Assembly (NCBI RefSeq): GCF_036785885.1
Contig: NC_092312.1
Location: 12,046,001-12,110,000, forward strand
Direction: 5' to 3'
Source: Coffea arabica
Lineage: Eukaryota > Streptophyta > Magnoliopsida > Gentianales > Rubiaceae
DNA length: 64,000 nucleotides
In this document: piece after piece, positions 1 through 12,600 of the stretch
Position numbering within the stretch: position 1 is the stretch's first letter
Layout: each line of letters opens with the position of its first letter
Translations under genes and position numbers: made by a program
The notes under the pieces: generated by a model
What the model saw: the letters and a program-made list of their open reading frames with translations, nothing else
What the model was told of the DNA's origin: nothing
Databases searched by the model: none

Positions 1-665
1 TCCTTGTACTTGTGCACCTTGCCTCCCAAAGATACACAAACGGTAAAGAAGTAACTCGAACACACAATTTTGAGACCTAACTAAGCTACTCCGAGACAAA
101 AGGAGAATTTATTTTCTTGAGTAGTGAATCAAAACATAATCCTTATTACACATTCATGCATGGCAAATTAAAGCTCCTATTACCTACAATCACTCTTGTA
201 TCTTTTCCAAAAAAAAAGAAAAACAATCACTCTAATATTGTGATTCTTCTAAATGCTTATAATAAATCTTTTCAATCTTGCTTTCAAAAAATTATTGCCA
301 ACATTCTTGTTTTTTTTTTTTTGGGAATGATCAAAAATTTCATCGGAACGAACCTTCTTTCTACTGGTGTAAGTGAATGAGAGCCCAAAATAATAGTGCA
401 TCACATTTTTACAGCTACAGGTAAAGGGATGTTACATTATTATGTTTTTCAGCTAGAAACCCAAAAGAAGAAGAAGACTACCTAATGAAGTAAAATACTG
501 GGTGCAGATTCTCAAAAACCGGTTTCATATGTATTCCTACAAGTATTTAATCATAGTTATGCATATATCTCAGACATGGTGACACTAGCAATAAAGTCTC
601 TCAAAAGCTTAAATGTGGAGAGTAATTTGGACAAATCTGCCTTTTTTCTGATTTAGAAAAGTAAC
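1..665. other. Gene-less left edge
   Basis: No reading frame here resembles a protein I recognise; the 87-codon frame near the start is low-complexity. There are short T and A runs only. It is the left flank of the hAT insertion that follows. Confidence 0.5.
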
Positions 666-673
666 ATGCTTGG

Positions 674-2525
674 CAATGATGGAGCCAAGGGGGGCAAAGG
701 GGGGTTTTGAGAATTTTAATTCATAATATGTAAATATGTGTGTAAAATAAAATTAGCCCTCCCTAAATTTTTACAATTTTAGTTTATATTATGAGAGTTG
801 ATATATATATATATATATATATGAATTAGTTATCTTTGAATGGAATGGCTTGCAAGCTTTAATTTGTTATAAATGTTCATATGCCTATTACATTCATTGT
901 TTGGCTCATAGGCTTCAACTTGCTTTAGTTGCAGCTTCTAGAGAAGTAGTTTCTGTTCATCAATTCTTCTCCAATTTAGTTTTCATTATCAACATTGTTA
1001 CTGCATCTAGCAAACATAATGATGAATTAAATGAGGCTCAAGCAATTGAAGTTGCTACTAAAATTGCTAATGGTGAACTTGAAACTGAAATGGGACTTAA
1101 TCAAATTGGCACTATAAAACGAGCTGGAGATACTCGTTGGAGCTCTCATTTGGATTCTATTTCTAGTTTACTGAAAATGTTCAATGCTACTTATGTGGTT
1201 TTAAGTAATATTGTAGTAGATGGAGGTTTATACTCTCAATGTGGAGATGCAAATTTTGCTTTGAATCAGTTGTTATCCTTTAAGTTTGTTTTTACTTTGC
1301 ATCTTATGAAAGATATTATGGAAATTACTCATCTTCTTTGTATAGCATTGCAACGTAAATCTCAAGATATTTTGAATGCAATGCATCTTGTCTCAAGCAC
1401 AACAAAGCTACTGAAGAATTTTCGAGATTCGGGATGGAATGATTTTCTGATAAAAGTTAAATTATTTTGTGAGCAACATCCAATTGATATCCCATGTATG
1501 AATGCTCAATATATTACAAGACGTGGTAGATCTCGAAGTCATCATGATGAGATTAGTGTGGAGCATTATTATCGAGTGGATATATTTCTTGCAACAATTG
1601 ATTATCAATTGCAAGAGTTACATAGCAGGTTTAACGAACATACCGTGGAATTGCTTGTTTTGAATACTACTTTAGATCCTAGAAATGGATTTATGCTGTT
1701 CAAGATTGACAATATTTGTAAACTTGCAGAGAAGCTCTATCCAAATGATTTTATGGAGCAAGAACTAGTACATCTAAGAATAAAACTTCAACATTTTGAG
1801 CTCGAGATTCCAAATCATTCTGAATTGCAAGAATTATTTGATATTAATTAGTTATGTCAAGGCTTGGTGAAGACAAGAAAATCAGTGATATATTATCTTA
1901 TTGATAGATTGATTAGACTTGTTCTTACTCTTCCTGTATCAACTGCAATTACAGAGCGGGTATTTTCAATTATGAAAATAATCAAGACAAAACTCCAAAA
2001 CAAGATGGAAGATAATGTTTTGAATGATTTGTCTAACTGTGTATATAAAAAAGGAAGTTGCTGAAAAATTTAGCAGTGATTCAATCATAGATGAATTTAG
2101 TTCTATGAAAGAGCATAGAGCTCAATTTATTTCTAAGAAAAGATGTTGAAATTTTAAAGTATGTTAATATAACTTTTATCTTTTTTCAATTGAAAATAAT
2201 TACATTTATATTACATGATTATATATATATATATATATATATATTGCATAGGTAACATATTGGAGAGCATCTTCTTATGATGGCAAATTGGATGGTTTGT
2301 GATGCTATAAGATATTTAATCAAAAGTTATCTTTTTTGTTAATTTTTGTTATGACTGCACCGCAAATTTATGAATAGACATACCTTTATAATTAAATTTA
2401 ATATTTGATATTTTTAGATGTCATATATTTAAATAGAAGAAAATTATTTTGAACATAATATATTAAGATAATTTTATTAGAAAAAAATTTTGGCCAAAAA
2501 AAAAAAAATCCTAGCTCCGTCACTA
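674..2525 (+). mobile_element. hAT-superfamily DNA transposon relic with target-site duplication
   Basis: The ends form an imperfect inverted repeat: the left end starts CAATGATGGAGCCAAG and the right end, read on the other strand, starts TAGTGACGGAGCTAGG (11 of 16 agree). They are flanked by ATGCTTGG (666-673) and ATGCTTAG (2526-2533), an 8-bp duplication with one mismatch, the size made by hAT transposases. The GGAGC(C/T)A terminal motif is common in plant hAT elements of the zinc-finger MYM/TTF type. Inside is a broken transposase (850-2149). Two AT microsatellites lie at about 800-821 and 2221-2243. Only the 3' part of the transposase survives, so the element cannot move by itself. Confidence 0.85.
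850..2149 (+). pseudogene. Truncated, frameshifted hAT transposase (DUF4371 / zinc-finger MYM-type 1-like)
   Basis: The frame opens with an IHCLAHRLQLAL segment typical of the catalytic region of this transposase family and runs 333 codons. A stop near 1851 interrupts it. A second frame (1864-2064) carries the C-terminal hAT dimerisation motif, seen as LPVSTAITERVFSIMKIIKT. A further shift near 2045 is needed to keep reading to a stop at 2147-2149. The N-terminal zinc-finger domain and the first catalytic residues expected in a full protein of roughly 700-800 residues are missing. By family knowledge an intact copy would cut and reinsert the surrounding element; this copy is dead. Confidence 0.85.
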
Positions 2526-2533
2526 ATGCTTAG

Positions 2534-3443
2534 CATTGTCTAGGGCATAAAACTCTTTAGAGTTAAGACTAATGAGTGGTAGATCACTTGAATACTTTAT
2601 TTAAGGCAAATAGTGAATCTTTATTGATATACCAAGTGAAGTTACTCAAGCTGAAGTTTGCAATACAAGTGCAATCTGCACTGTAGCACAAAGTCGACCA
2701 CCTATCTTTATTTTTCTTTTTTCAGCAGGAAATTATAAGAAACTTGATACGTCAAAATATGTTGTTTTTTTCAAATATGTAATATACCACAAATCAAGTC
2801 AAACAAAATTTCAAGTATGACTCGACTAGATACATTTATAGTCCAATTTTAAGTCATTAACACCCTATCAGAAACATCATCAGTCTTGGATAAATTTAAT
2901 GGCTGGACTAATTGGTGCACATTGAACACTCGTTAAGAGGGAGAGGCTTCAAGTGTTAACTTTTTTTGAAAAATGTAGTTAATTAGATAAAGTATCTAAG
3001 TACAAGAGGATGCATTAACTGTGTGTAGTAATATAGTAAGTTAGGTGTACTATATGTGCATTAACGAGTACTCAATGGGTTAAGAAAAACATAAATTTAA
3101 AGCTTTAGCAACAAAAGAATTAAAACATCGAGTTTGTATTCAAAAAATGTCAAAAGAAAAAAGTAGAGCTAATAATTATATGGTGATTCAAACGACCTCT
3201 TTTTTCCACCAAATTAATAGCGTTATCATTTCCACATTATGCTCTATGGCAATAGGGTATAATAGAAAACTTAATGGTGTTAGTAATTATGATCCGGACA
3301 CAACCCTGAAACGGTGGAACCGGGTTGTTAAGTCAAGGATGATCACCACTTATGTGCTTGCATAGTACTTATTTATTTAGGTACTTGGTGGCGGAAAGTA
3401 TTTGCTTATTCTATGTACTTTGTGGCGGAAAAAAAAGCCGCTA
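2534..3443. other. Intergenic stretch, no gene seen
   Basis: No recognisable coding region. A 72-codon frame at 3147-3365 has no family resemblance I can see. Just before the next element a short unit, GTACTT(G/T)GTGGCGGAAA, occurs twice (about 3380-3397 and 3414-3431). Confidence 0.4.
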
Positions 3444-5080
3444 CTCCCTCCGTTCTAAATTGGTTGTCGTATTTCGGAATTCTAAACTTTTAAAATTAGT
3501 GAATTGATAGTGAGGTTAGTAAATTTATTTTTAAAATTATCCTTAAAAATTTAAATTTAGTGTAAAATAGAAATAAAGATGAAAATAATGTTGAAAAAAG
3601 AGATCCAAAGTAATTTTGATTTTGAAAGATGAAATATATTTTAAAATATTTCTAAATGAAAAGCGTCATATTTTCATGGGAAAATCGTTCAAAACATCCC
3701 TCATATTTTACAAAATGACTTTTTGAGTCCCTTACTTTAAAAAATATACTTTTACGTCCCTTACAAATTCACGTTAGTTAAATTTAGTCTCTATCTAGGT
3801 TTTCGATTAGTTTTTAATCGGAATCTACCATGTGCCTTGCTTGTAATCATTTTTGAAGGGCAAAATTGTTAAATCAAAGTTTACATAATCCGATCCATAG
3901 TCCTTCACATTTCACAAAATGAATTATTTCGTCCCTCATATTTTACAAAATAAATTTTTTTCATCCCTCATATTCTAAAAATAATTTTTTCATCCCTCAT
4001 TGATCATGTGTACGAATAACTTTTTTTAAAAATTAATATATATTTATTTGATTCCACCTGAATAATATGAATAGCATGTAATATATCTCTATTTTATTTC
4101 ACCTGAACGTACTGTTCAAGTGAAATTAAAATAGATATATACAGGGGTTTTAAAAAAATTATTAGTTTTTTTATTCATGTTCATTCCTTTTACTCAAAAA
4201 TTGAAAACAAAAAAATATTTAATTCTAAACATTATCAAGCATTTATATTGAATTCAATTTGGACAGAAAAATAAATAAAGGAAAAGTATGACAAAATGAA
4301 GTAAGTGATTGACACTTTTAAATTTTAAGATAATCATAAGCTAAGAAATTCAACTATTGGTCTTAAAGGGAGCGAGTAAAAATTTCAGATTTAAATTGTA
4401 ATTTGTTAGCATGACTATAAAAGTTGAATTAACATTGATTAATTAATTAGATGGTCTTATTATGCAACTTAATAAATGAATTATTACCAAAATAGAAAAG
4501 GTTGCAAATATTAAATAAATTTACATGGTGAAATCAAATATAAATATATATGGGTTTAACAAAAATTATTAGATTTAAACTCATGTATATATCTATTGAA
4601 TAGCATATGCACAGCTACAATTAGTCTGTTTAAATGAGATAAAATAGAGATATATTATATATTATTCATATTGTTCAGGTGAAATCAAATAGATACATAC
4701 ATGAATTTAAAAAAAAAACTACTTGTGTACATGGTCAATGAGAGATGAAAAAATTTATTTTGTGAAATGTGAGGGATGAAAATTTTATTTTGTGAATGTG
4801 AGGGATGAAACAATTTATTTTGTGAAATGTAAGGGATTATAGATGAATTATGTAAATTTTGATTTGACAATTTTACCTTTAAAAAATAATTACATGCAAG
4901 GCACGTGATGAATTCCGATCAAAAATTAGTCGGAAACTTAGGTAGGAACCAAATTTGATCAATATGAATTTGTAAGGGACGTAAAATTACACTTTTAAAA
5001 GTGAAGAACGAAAAAAATTATTTTACAAAATATGAGGGACATTTTGAACTATTTTCCCTATTTTCATGAAGCAGATGGAG
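3444..5080. mobile_element. Stowaway-like (Tc1/mariner) MITE, split by a nested insertion
   Basis: The left end begins CTCCCTCCGTTCTAAATT, the classic Stowaway terminus, after a TA (3442-3443). The right end, read on the other strand, begins CTCCATCTGCTTCATG, followed by TA (5081-5082). With the nested element at 3678-5058 and its target copy removed, the host MITE is only about 250 bp, a normal Stowaway size, and its two ends pair imperfectly over about 30 bp. Target choice of TA is the mariner signature. No coding capacity. Confidence 0.75.
3678..5058. mobile_element. Mutator-like non-autonomous element with very long inverted repeats
   Basis: The element begins GGGAAAATCGTTCAAAACAT and ends with the inverse of GGGAAAATAGTTCAAAATGT. 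The two arms stay recognisably inverted for about 420 bp (roughly 3678-4105 and 4630-5058), with several repeats of a 'CATCCCTCA' unit in each. It is flanked by TATTTTCAT at 3669-3677 and 5059-5067, a perfect 9-bp duplication that fits Mutator-like transposases. The 500-bp middle is AT-rich with no open frame of note. It sits inside a Stowaway-like MITE and is therefore younger than it. Confidence 0.8.
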
Positions 5081-5123
5081 TATGGTGGAAGTTCCTAAAA
5101 TTTCTTAAACTATAAATGGCAAG

Positions 5124-5944
5124 TAGGGATGGCAATGGGGGCAGGTGACCGCGGGTACCCGCCCCGCGGGGGGCTAATGGGAAGGGGGATGGGGCGGGGG
5201 GAATTTTTTCCCTCCCGCTTAGAAACGGGGCGGGGGGCGGGGGAGTGTACCCCCGCCCCGCCACCCGCTTTAAAAAAATAAATATATAAAATATATATAG
5301 GTATATAATTATATATATAATATATAATTTAATTAGTTACAAACTTATGATAATGATATTATTAGTTATGTGTATTATATGATGTCTATTAGTATATATA
5401 ATATAATTGATATTATTAATTATACTAATAATTATATATGTGTACTAATACAAATTATTAATTGGTTATACTAAATTTACTAATACATTTATACTAAATC
5501 TCTAATTACACTTAATACAATAATATTTTTTCTTAAAAAAAGCACAAGCACAATAATGAATTAGTGATTGTATTTGTACCAAAAGTGAAAACTTGACTAC
5601 TGTAGTTATATTTATTTCATTATGTTGGATTGTATTCAAATAATTTTTATTTGATTGTTTTTATAAGTTTCAATTATAAAATTACAATGAATAATAATTT
5701 GATGATGTGTTAATATTTTAGTATTTGATTATTTGCTAAAATTTAACCATAATAAAATTAAATAATAAATTTTTATTAGCCCCACGAGAGCACCCGCGAA
5801 AGAAGCGGGGCGGGCAAGGCGGGGACGAGACGTGGAGCGGGGGACAGGGGATGGGGCGGGATCCGGGAAAGTTTGTAAGCAGCGGGACGGGGGATGGGGA
5901 GGGATCCCCGCCCCAACCCCACCCCCGCCCCATTGCCATCCCTA
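5124..5944. mobile_element. GC-rich-ended hAT-type MITE (821 bp) with perfect target duplication
   Basis: The termini TAGGGATGGCAATGGGG and CCCCATTGCCATCCCTA are perfect 17-bp inverted repeats. The flanks ATGGCAAG at 5116-5123 and 5945-5952 are a perfect 8-bp duplication. Beyond the termini both ends carry about 120-180 bp of GC-rich sequence with GGGGCGGG and GCGGGTACCCGC motifs, while the centre is strongly AT-rich. Open frames over the GC-rich arms are low-complexity proline/arginine strings and not genes. The 8-bp duplication points to a hAT transposase acting in trans. Confidence 0.85.
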
Positions 5945-5952
5945 ATGGCAAG

Positions 5953-8251
5953 CACGCCAGGCCGTCCTTTGATTCCAGTGCACGTCATAACCTCGTCCAC
6001 TCATCGCATTTAATTCCGTACGATATCTGTGTTTTTCTATGCAGACAATTTCTAGGTCTAGAATGACCATGCAGCTTCACAACTACACATGCCCTTTTCT
6101 ACAAAATACTTAAAAATTTATAAGAGTTAAAATTATTCCATTACATGATATTAGTAAAAACTTCTAAATCTTGTGTAATGTAAATACTATAGATGTTTAA
6201 ATTATTATAATTTTCCTTTTAATTTGGTTTATGATTAGATATCTTTGACGTTGCTTTGGACATTACCAAGTCATTTTTTCTTATCACACACAAGAAGAAA
6301 AAAAAAAAAAAAGAGATACAAACTGCACAAACATAAGATATATATCACTTTGAAGAAGAAGATTTTCAACGTGCAACTTCCGTTCCTATACATAAGATAT
6401 ATATATATATATTGTAATTTTTGTGTGAAATTCAACAAGAATTATTTCGCCTAGCTAGTTAAGTTCTACTATATTCACGAAGGCATAATAATCGTTTTGA
6501 CTTGAGAATCCAGGAAGCAAGTTTTCCAACCTAACTCTCCCTGTAGACCAGATAATCCCATGCAGAAAAAGGGTTAAACAGTACTATGTTCGATCGAAAA
6601 CTAGAAGATGATCAGAATAGTTGTATATATGCTCATAATATAAGAATTAAACCACTAGCTAGCCACAACATTTGTAGGGTTAGAAAAAAAAGGATCAGAG
6701 TAATTGACTACTTATATAACTATATATTTGAGAGAAAAAGGTCATTCTAATTTTGCAGTCTCAATTGAAAAGTGAAAGAATTTCCGATGAAAGACAGAGC
6801 AAACCAGCACATCTACTTAGCCATACGCCAAAGTAGCCAGTGCAAGCTTTTACTGATACATGGCTGCACTGGAAATTCATGTATCGTTGTAAAGTAAATT
6901 GAGAGAGAACGAAAATTCAGAGTCAAGAATTCTTCTTCAGCAAAATTTATATATATATATATATATATATGTGTGGTCAAAAGTAAGCAATCCTCATTTT
7001 ACTTCACGGTAACACGTTATTTTCTTGGTCTCTTATCTACGTTATTCACAGGAGTCTTTGCGAAACTTTGCCATGTAAACACGTTTATATCTGTTTACTT
7101 TCTCGAAGTTACAAAGCTTTATGCATATAAGGTTAAAACCGGTAAAATCAAGTGGCCCGAATCCAACTAATGCCAAACCACAGCATGGAGACGGAGGACC
7201 ACTCAGGTCCAAATTACGTTGTTGACCCTCCCACCCACTCTGTGTGTGTGTGTGTGTGTGCACCTGTGCGTGCCTTTGTGTCAGATTGTGCGCCTGAGAT
7301 GAGATGTGAGAATGCAGCAGTGGATGGATAGAGGAAGAGATAAAAGCCAAATAGAATTACATAGTGCAACTCCGAACGCTTTTACTAAGACACATCCATC
7401 CACCTGTATATGTATAAAGTATAAGCCTTCAGATCCAACCATTTAGCCCAAAGTACTTCAATTGTGATGGCACATTGGCACCAAGACCAACCAAATTGAC
7501 AAGATGTGATCATGGATGGACAACTGAACAAATTAATAACCTCAAGCACCCCAAATTGAGCCAAGAAATTAATCTCCCTCTCTTGTATACCATTGTACCG
7601 ACCCTTGCCCTTATATGAACTACATTAAACAACATAAAGTGGAACAATTAATTAAAAAGAAAAAAAAAAAGTGGTTCCCCATGAGAAGTTATCCCATTAG
7701 GACTCTATCATATGTATCTCAGTGACCCCAAACCCCAAAACCTAATACAAGATGCTAGTACATAATTAAAGAAATGGAAGTTCCATGCACATATATACAT
7801 AATGAACATTAAAACAACTCACATTTGGACTAGAAATTGCAACCCCAAGTTAGATGTTCAAGGCGTCCCTTCAAATCTGTGGCTTTTGGGAAGGAGGGCA
7901 CTGCTTGAACTTGGGCAGATGAGACAAAAAGGATCCGAGGTTCCTCTCAGCGCAAATGGGATTCCGATGATCAACCCTTGAAGTAAAAACATGCAGGCTG
8001 AAGTTCATTTGCAGCTGACATGATCACTCCGATCCAATCTCCTCCCATCAGTTCTTCAATATTCAAGAACTTTGCTTTTTCTACTTTTTTTTCTTCTTTA
8101 TGCTCCTTTTGGTAATAAAACCACCATTTTTGACCAATGAGATTTACTAGAAAGAGAAAAACTAAAGGCTAACTACCTGAAAGACTGATTTACTAGAAAT
8201 AATGAACAAGAGGGAGATCCGTCCAGGACAGGAATGGAGCATGGCCATACG
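5953..8251. other. Intergenic DNA downstream of the Dof gene, with simple repeats
   Basis: No gene is supported. It holds an AT microsatellite at about 6948-6970 and a TG run at about 7241-7260. The last few hundred bases before 8252 are the expected 3' UTR and polyadenylation region of the minus-strand Dof gene, but no single poly(A) signal stands out. Confidence 0.5.
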
Positions 8252-9518
8252 CTAGATCAAAGAAGGAACTGAAGACCCCACATTTGATGGATCAAGCCAG
8301 GCACCGACTCCAGTTGCATTCCACAAAAGCGAAGGATCAGAAGAGTTAATCTGATCAATGTGATTCTGATTACTAGCAACGCTCCAATCCAGCCTATGCT
8401 GGCCTTCCTCCATTTTCACATCTTTCACCACTACAGAATTTTCACCACTCCGCGGGGGATGCATTTGCATGTCTTCAAACCCTTCAAATCCTCCACCAAA
8501 GATCATTTTTTGTTGCTGAAGTGTAGAAGCTATGAGGGAAGCCATAGTTGAAGTAGTAGAAGTAGAAGTTGATCCAAAGATAGAATTACTATAACTTGAA
8601 AGAAGTGAATTTGAAGGGATAACACCAACATCTTGAATCTGCTTATTTGAAGAAATTGAATTGATCCCATTTCTATAATCACTCCCATTAACATCACTAG
8701 CAAGAGGTCCTGATGAAAACCCTAATCCAAGACCATTCATTTGAGGCTGAAGAAGATCATAACCGTTACTAGTGTTGAACCTGGCCGGATATGGAAAATT
8801 GAGCTCCGAAGGATGATGGTTGTTAGTAAGCAAGCTATAAAACAAAGGATTAATATGATTTCCTGCTGATGAACAAGATAGATCTATCTGGCCTGGTGGA
8901 ACAACATGACTAGGGTTTGAAGTTGCAGTTTGAGCTGAAGTTGAAGTAGCCTCATTAGTAGAAGCTGGTCTTTTAACCCTCTTATTCTTCCGACATCCAC
9001 CACCAACTGGAACATTTCTGAGAGTTCCACCCCTAGTCCAATAACGCTTACAAGCCTTACAAAAATGCCTTGGCTGAGACAAACTGTAATTGTTGTAGTA
9101 GCAAAATTTTGTGTTTGATGAATCGCATCTAGGACATTTGAGGGGTGGTTGTTGCTGTTGCTGCTGGTCTTGGCTAGGCTTCTCCATCATCTTGGCTGCT
9201 GTTGACTGATCCATCAACCCTTTCTCATCTATCATCTGATTCTGGACCAGAGAAAATCAAGATGAAGTTAAGATTAAAAAAAAAAAACAAACAAACAAGG
9301 AGATCAGGAAAGAAAAGAAGATTCAAAAGGGATGACTTTAGTCTTTGGGGTTAAAATTAACACACAAACATAGTATTCCCTTCCAAAAGCTAAGAAACAA
9401 AATGGGGTCATGCTTTGTCTAATAATTGAAAGGGAGAGGAGAGAAAGAGAAATGAATAAGAAGCAACCTGTGGCTGCAGTGGCCATTCATTACTGGTTGA
9501 TGAAGAGATGACTACCAT
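8252..9518 (-). CDS. Dof-type zinc-finger transcription factor
   Basis: Two exons on the minus strand: 9518-9468 (17 codons) and 9241-8252, joined in phase 0 to give about 346 residues. Exon 2 holds the Dof domain near residues 50-106 with the four zinc-binding cysteines (CPRC ... FCKAC), the YYNNY and [17 protein letters not shown] signatures, and then the basic RKNKRVKR stretch. Dof proteins act in the nucleus and bind AAAG cores in plant promoters. The rest is rich in Ser, Asn and Gln (QQQQQQ before the domain) as usual for their activation regions. The exon-2 acceptor is either before AATCAG or six bases later; both keep frame. An in-frame ATG at 9539 would add seven residues. The family is certain, but I cannot assign the subgroup securely. 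Confidence 0.92.
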
Positions 9519-9651
9519 CTTCTCACAGTTTCCTAGCATCTCTACTCACTGAGGAGCAAGGGAATCGTGTTGAAACAAGGAGTATGAAGACAAATGCAGG
9601 TGGCGACGTGAAAGTATAGTAGTCGTGTGTTGACGGGGGGGTTGAAATATG

Positions 9652-9654
<3 letters not shown>

Positions 9655-9690
<36 letters not shown>
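9655..9690. repeat. (GA)n microsatellite upstream of the Dof gene
   Basis: A pure GA run of about 18 units lies some 140 bp upstream of the Dof start codon, reading CT on the gene's strand. CT/GA runs are frequent in plant 5' UTRs and core promoters and bind BPC-type GAGA factors; a role here is inference. Confidence 0.8.
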
Positions 9691-9695
<5 letters not shown>

Positions 9696-12600
9696 GCAAG
9701 AAATTAACGTTAAAACGTTGTTGTTTAACTATAATTTCACGTGAAGGGTTTGGTCTAATTGAATCTTGAATAGATTTTTAGCAAAGAGAAAAAGTGAAAA
9801 TGAATGAATATACAATTGGGAGACATTCCTAGTAGAGGAACAGGACAGAGGGATAAAGGAGCATATTACAGATGAATCTTGAGAGGTTCAAGAAAAATAA
9901 CAATTTTCATGAAACCGGCATCCCCCAACAGGTCAGATCGCTGCTAGTACGTAAAATAATTACTTCATTCCTTAGTTAGATACAGACGGATAGGCATATA
10001 GAGAGAGATAGAGGGAATCCCTAGAGCTCATTACTCGAGGCGTTTGGCACAGCAAATCCCACTTCCACTTTGTCTATTTTTTTACTACGACTCAACAACG
10101 ACCAGCATGACTATTCCAGACTAAAGCGAGTGTACACATATTTTATATGCCCTACACACCCATATATCCAGTAATTATCCTGTAGTGCACCCCTATATAA
10201 AATCCCACTTTATTTCCGTATCATGATCCGATATAATCTGTGAATTATGATGGGCTGTCGTTCAATGAAAATATAGCATGATTACCGGCCATTATATTTA
10301 AACTTGTTCCCATGTTTTGCCTCGAGAGTTGCCGACTTTTAGCGTTAAATTTGGGATTAGGTTTAATTAACTAATTTCAAAAGTCAGATAAAAAAAAATT
10401 GACGTTGGCAGCACAATAATATGGACTCGAGTGAACTTCTCAGCTTATTATTTTTTTAAATAAGAATAGCGCGCTTGTGTCTGAATTGAGGATTATTTGT
10501 TTTATTTTTTAGAATACGTACGGTAAAAATTTTTACAATATGATATATATAAGATAAAAAATATTAATTATGCATTAAGTTATAACCATAATTCACCACA
10601 CCAAGAGAACCAAAAAATCTAATAGTACCATATATTTTTTGTTCTTTTTGTGCTTCATATGGTTGAGATGTATGTGCTATGAAACTTTCACATCTTTACA
10701 TGGTGTATACAATATGGAATGGAATCATATCATCTGATCTGACAAGAATTTTCGAGGCCAATTGATGGAAACTTTGCAGGAAGTTGTCAAGTTGCATTAT
10801 ATAATAAATAAACAAACACATATTCCAAATCTGAATGCAGAACGAAAATACCAAGAGAAAAGGACAAGAGGGGAGCATGTCTGCATGTGGATGTCTACAT
10901 CTATTGGTCTCAAAACATATGGTTTAGACCACGCTTTATTCGCAAGGAGCCCTTTTTTTGTTCAGTTTTTGCTTTCTTCTTCTCTCTTGCTCTCGTAGCT
11001 AGTCTCTCCCTTAGTTTTGGAGGAATAACACAACCGTTAATACAGGTGTCAGTCGGTTCAAATACACATAGATTAGTACTTGCATGGATTTTCTTGAAAA
11101 GAAATATTCATATGTTATTGAGGAAAAATGAGCGAAAGTGGAAACAGAAACTTTGAACATGTACGCATCAGCCCCATGTGGAGGCAGCTCAGCTGCTGAG
11201 GTGAAAAGAAGGAAAAAGCAAAGTAATGTTTGGGGAACAAATGGATTTTGTAGTCTCCCAAGGGATTTTCTCATTCTCCTAACACTCATCATTATACTTC
11301 TACTGCAGCATCTTTCCTCGATCGTTAAAGTTAAGATGTTAGGTCAGTAAAATAATACAGACTACTGGATTGCGTTAATAACAGTAAATTAATCATGTCT
11401 TTTAACTAATGACTATGATGGTAGTAGTCAATTTACTCGATGTCCTAGGTGGTGCTTGAGTTGAGTACTCATATTTACTGCTAGAATTCAATTTCTCATC
11501 TGAAGGCTCAAAAGAATTATTATTATTATTTTTTTAAGTTCTCTTCTGATTTCTGAAGGTTAACATGCATGCTGAGAAATCCAAAATTTTGAGGTTGCAT
11601 TTTTTTTTTTTTTAAAAAAAAGGAGAAAAAAAGCACAGAATTCTTAACAGTTTTAAAGAAACGCTATTTGGACTTGTCAAGTTTAGAACACATGCACCCA
11701 ACAGAGAGGTTCCCTTGGTCTTCCGGTTCGAACTTGATGATGCATGCTCATGATTACAATTACATTTAAATTTTTTGAATACCAACTCCACAGCATGAAC
11801 AACAAAGTCAGAATCTCATGATTACAACTAAAATTTTGAATAAATTACATTCACATTTTGTTAGGGTTTCAATGTTGAAGATACTATATGAATATCAACT
11901 TCGCAGTCAAATTTGATGCTTTTCTTCATTTGAATTTCAATTTGCCCCTTAGACAGCGCTGAGTTTTCTATTGTTTCTTAATTTTTTTTTTAAAAAAAAT
12001 TGACGACACATAATTAAAGGGTTGACATTTTTAAGTAAATTTTGTGTGAAAATCATATTCTGTTTATTTGAGGACCTGATTGTAAGCTGGAAACTCTAAT
12101 AAACATACACTATAGAGCAACTCAGAATTAATATGTTGCCTCCAGAATTCTGAATGCTTGATTGAGAAAGAAAGTATGGCAGTTTGCATCCGTAGTCCCC
12201 CCTAATTCATTGTTTTCCGGATTATGAAGAGCGCCAATCAACAAATTATCATCCCAAAAGAGATTAAGCAGGTCGTGCTATTTAGGGCTTGTTCTTAATT
12301 AGTTGATTATTTTAAGTGACTACAGATTCTGATTTTGGATGATAAGCTTTTGTGATGCTCTTGGTTGCTTTTATATAATGATTATCAATTTTTTAATAAT
12401 AAAAAAAGTTAAAATTCATAATCAACTAAAGAGTAACTCTTACTAATTTTGATTATTCACCATAATCACTTTCTATAATCAGATTTTCTAAAATCTAAAG
12501 CAAACAAGAATAAGGCCTTAATTAACCTCCCCCCTTTCCCCACCAACCCCCCTCCCCCCCGCCCGGCCCAAAAGAAAAAAAATCATTCTTCACCTACGGG

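Noticed and set aside
5064-6066. Several overlapping 60-75 codon frames rich in Pro, Gly and Arg on both strands
   Set aside because: They are translations of the GC-rich arms of the MITE at 5124-5944; the frames overlap on both strands and have no family resemblance.
7241-7260. TG dinucleotide run as a regulatory element
   Set aside because: A plain microsatellite; nothing nearby gives it a role.
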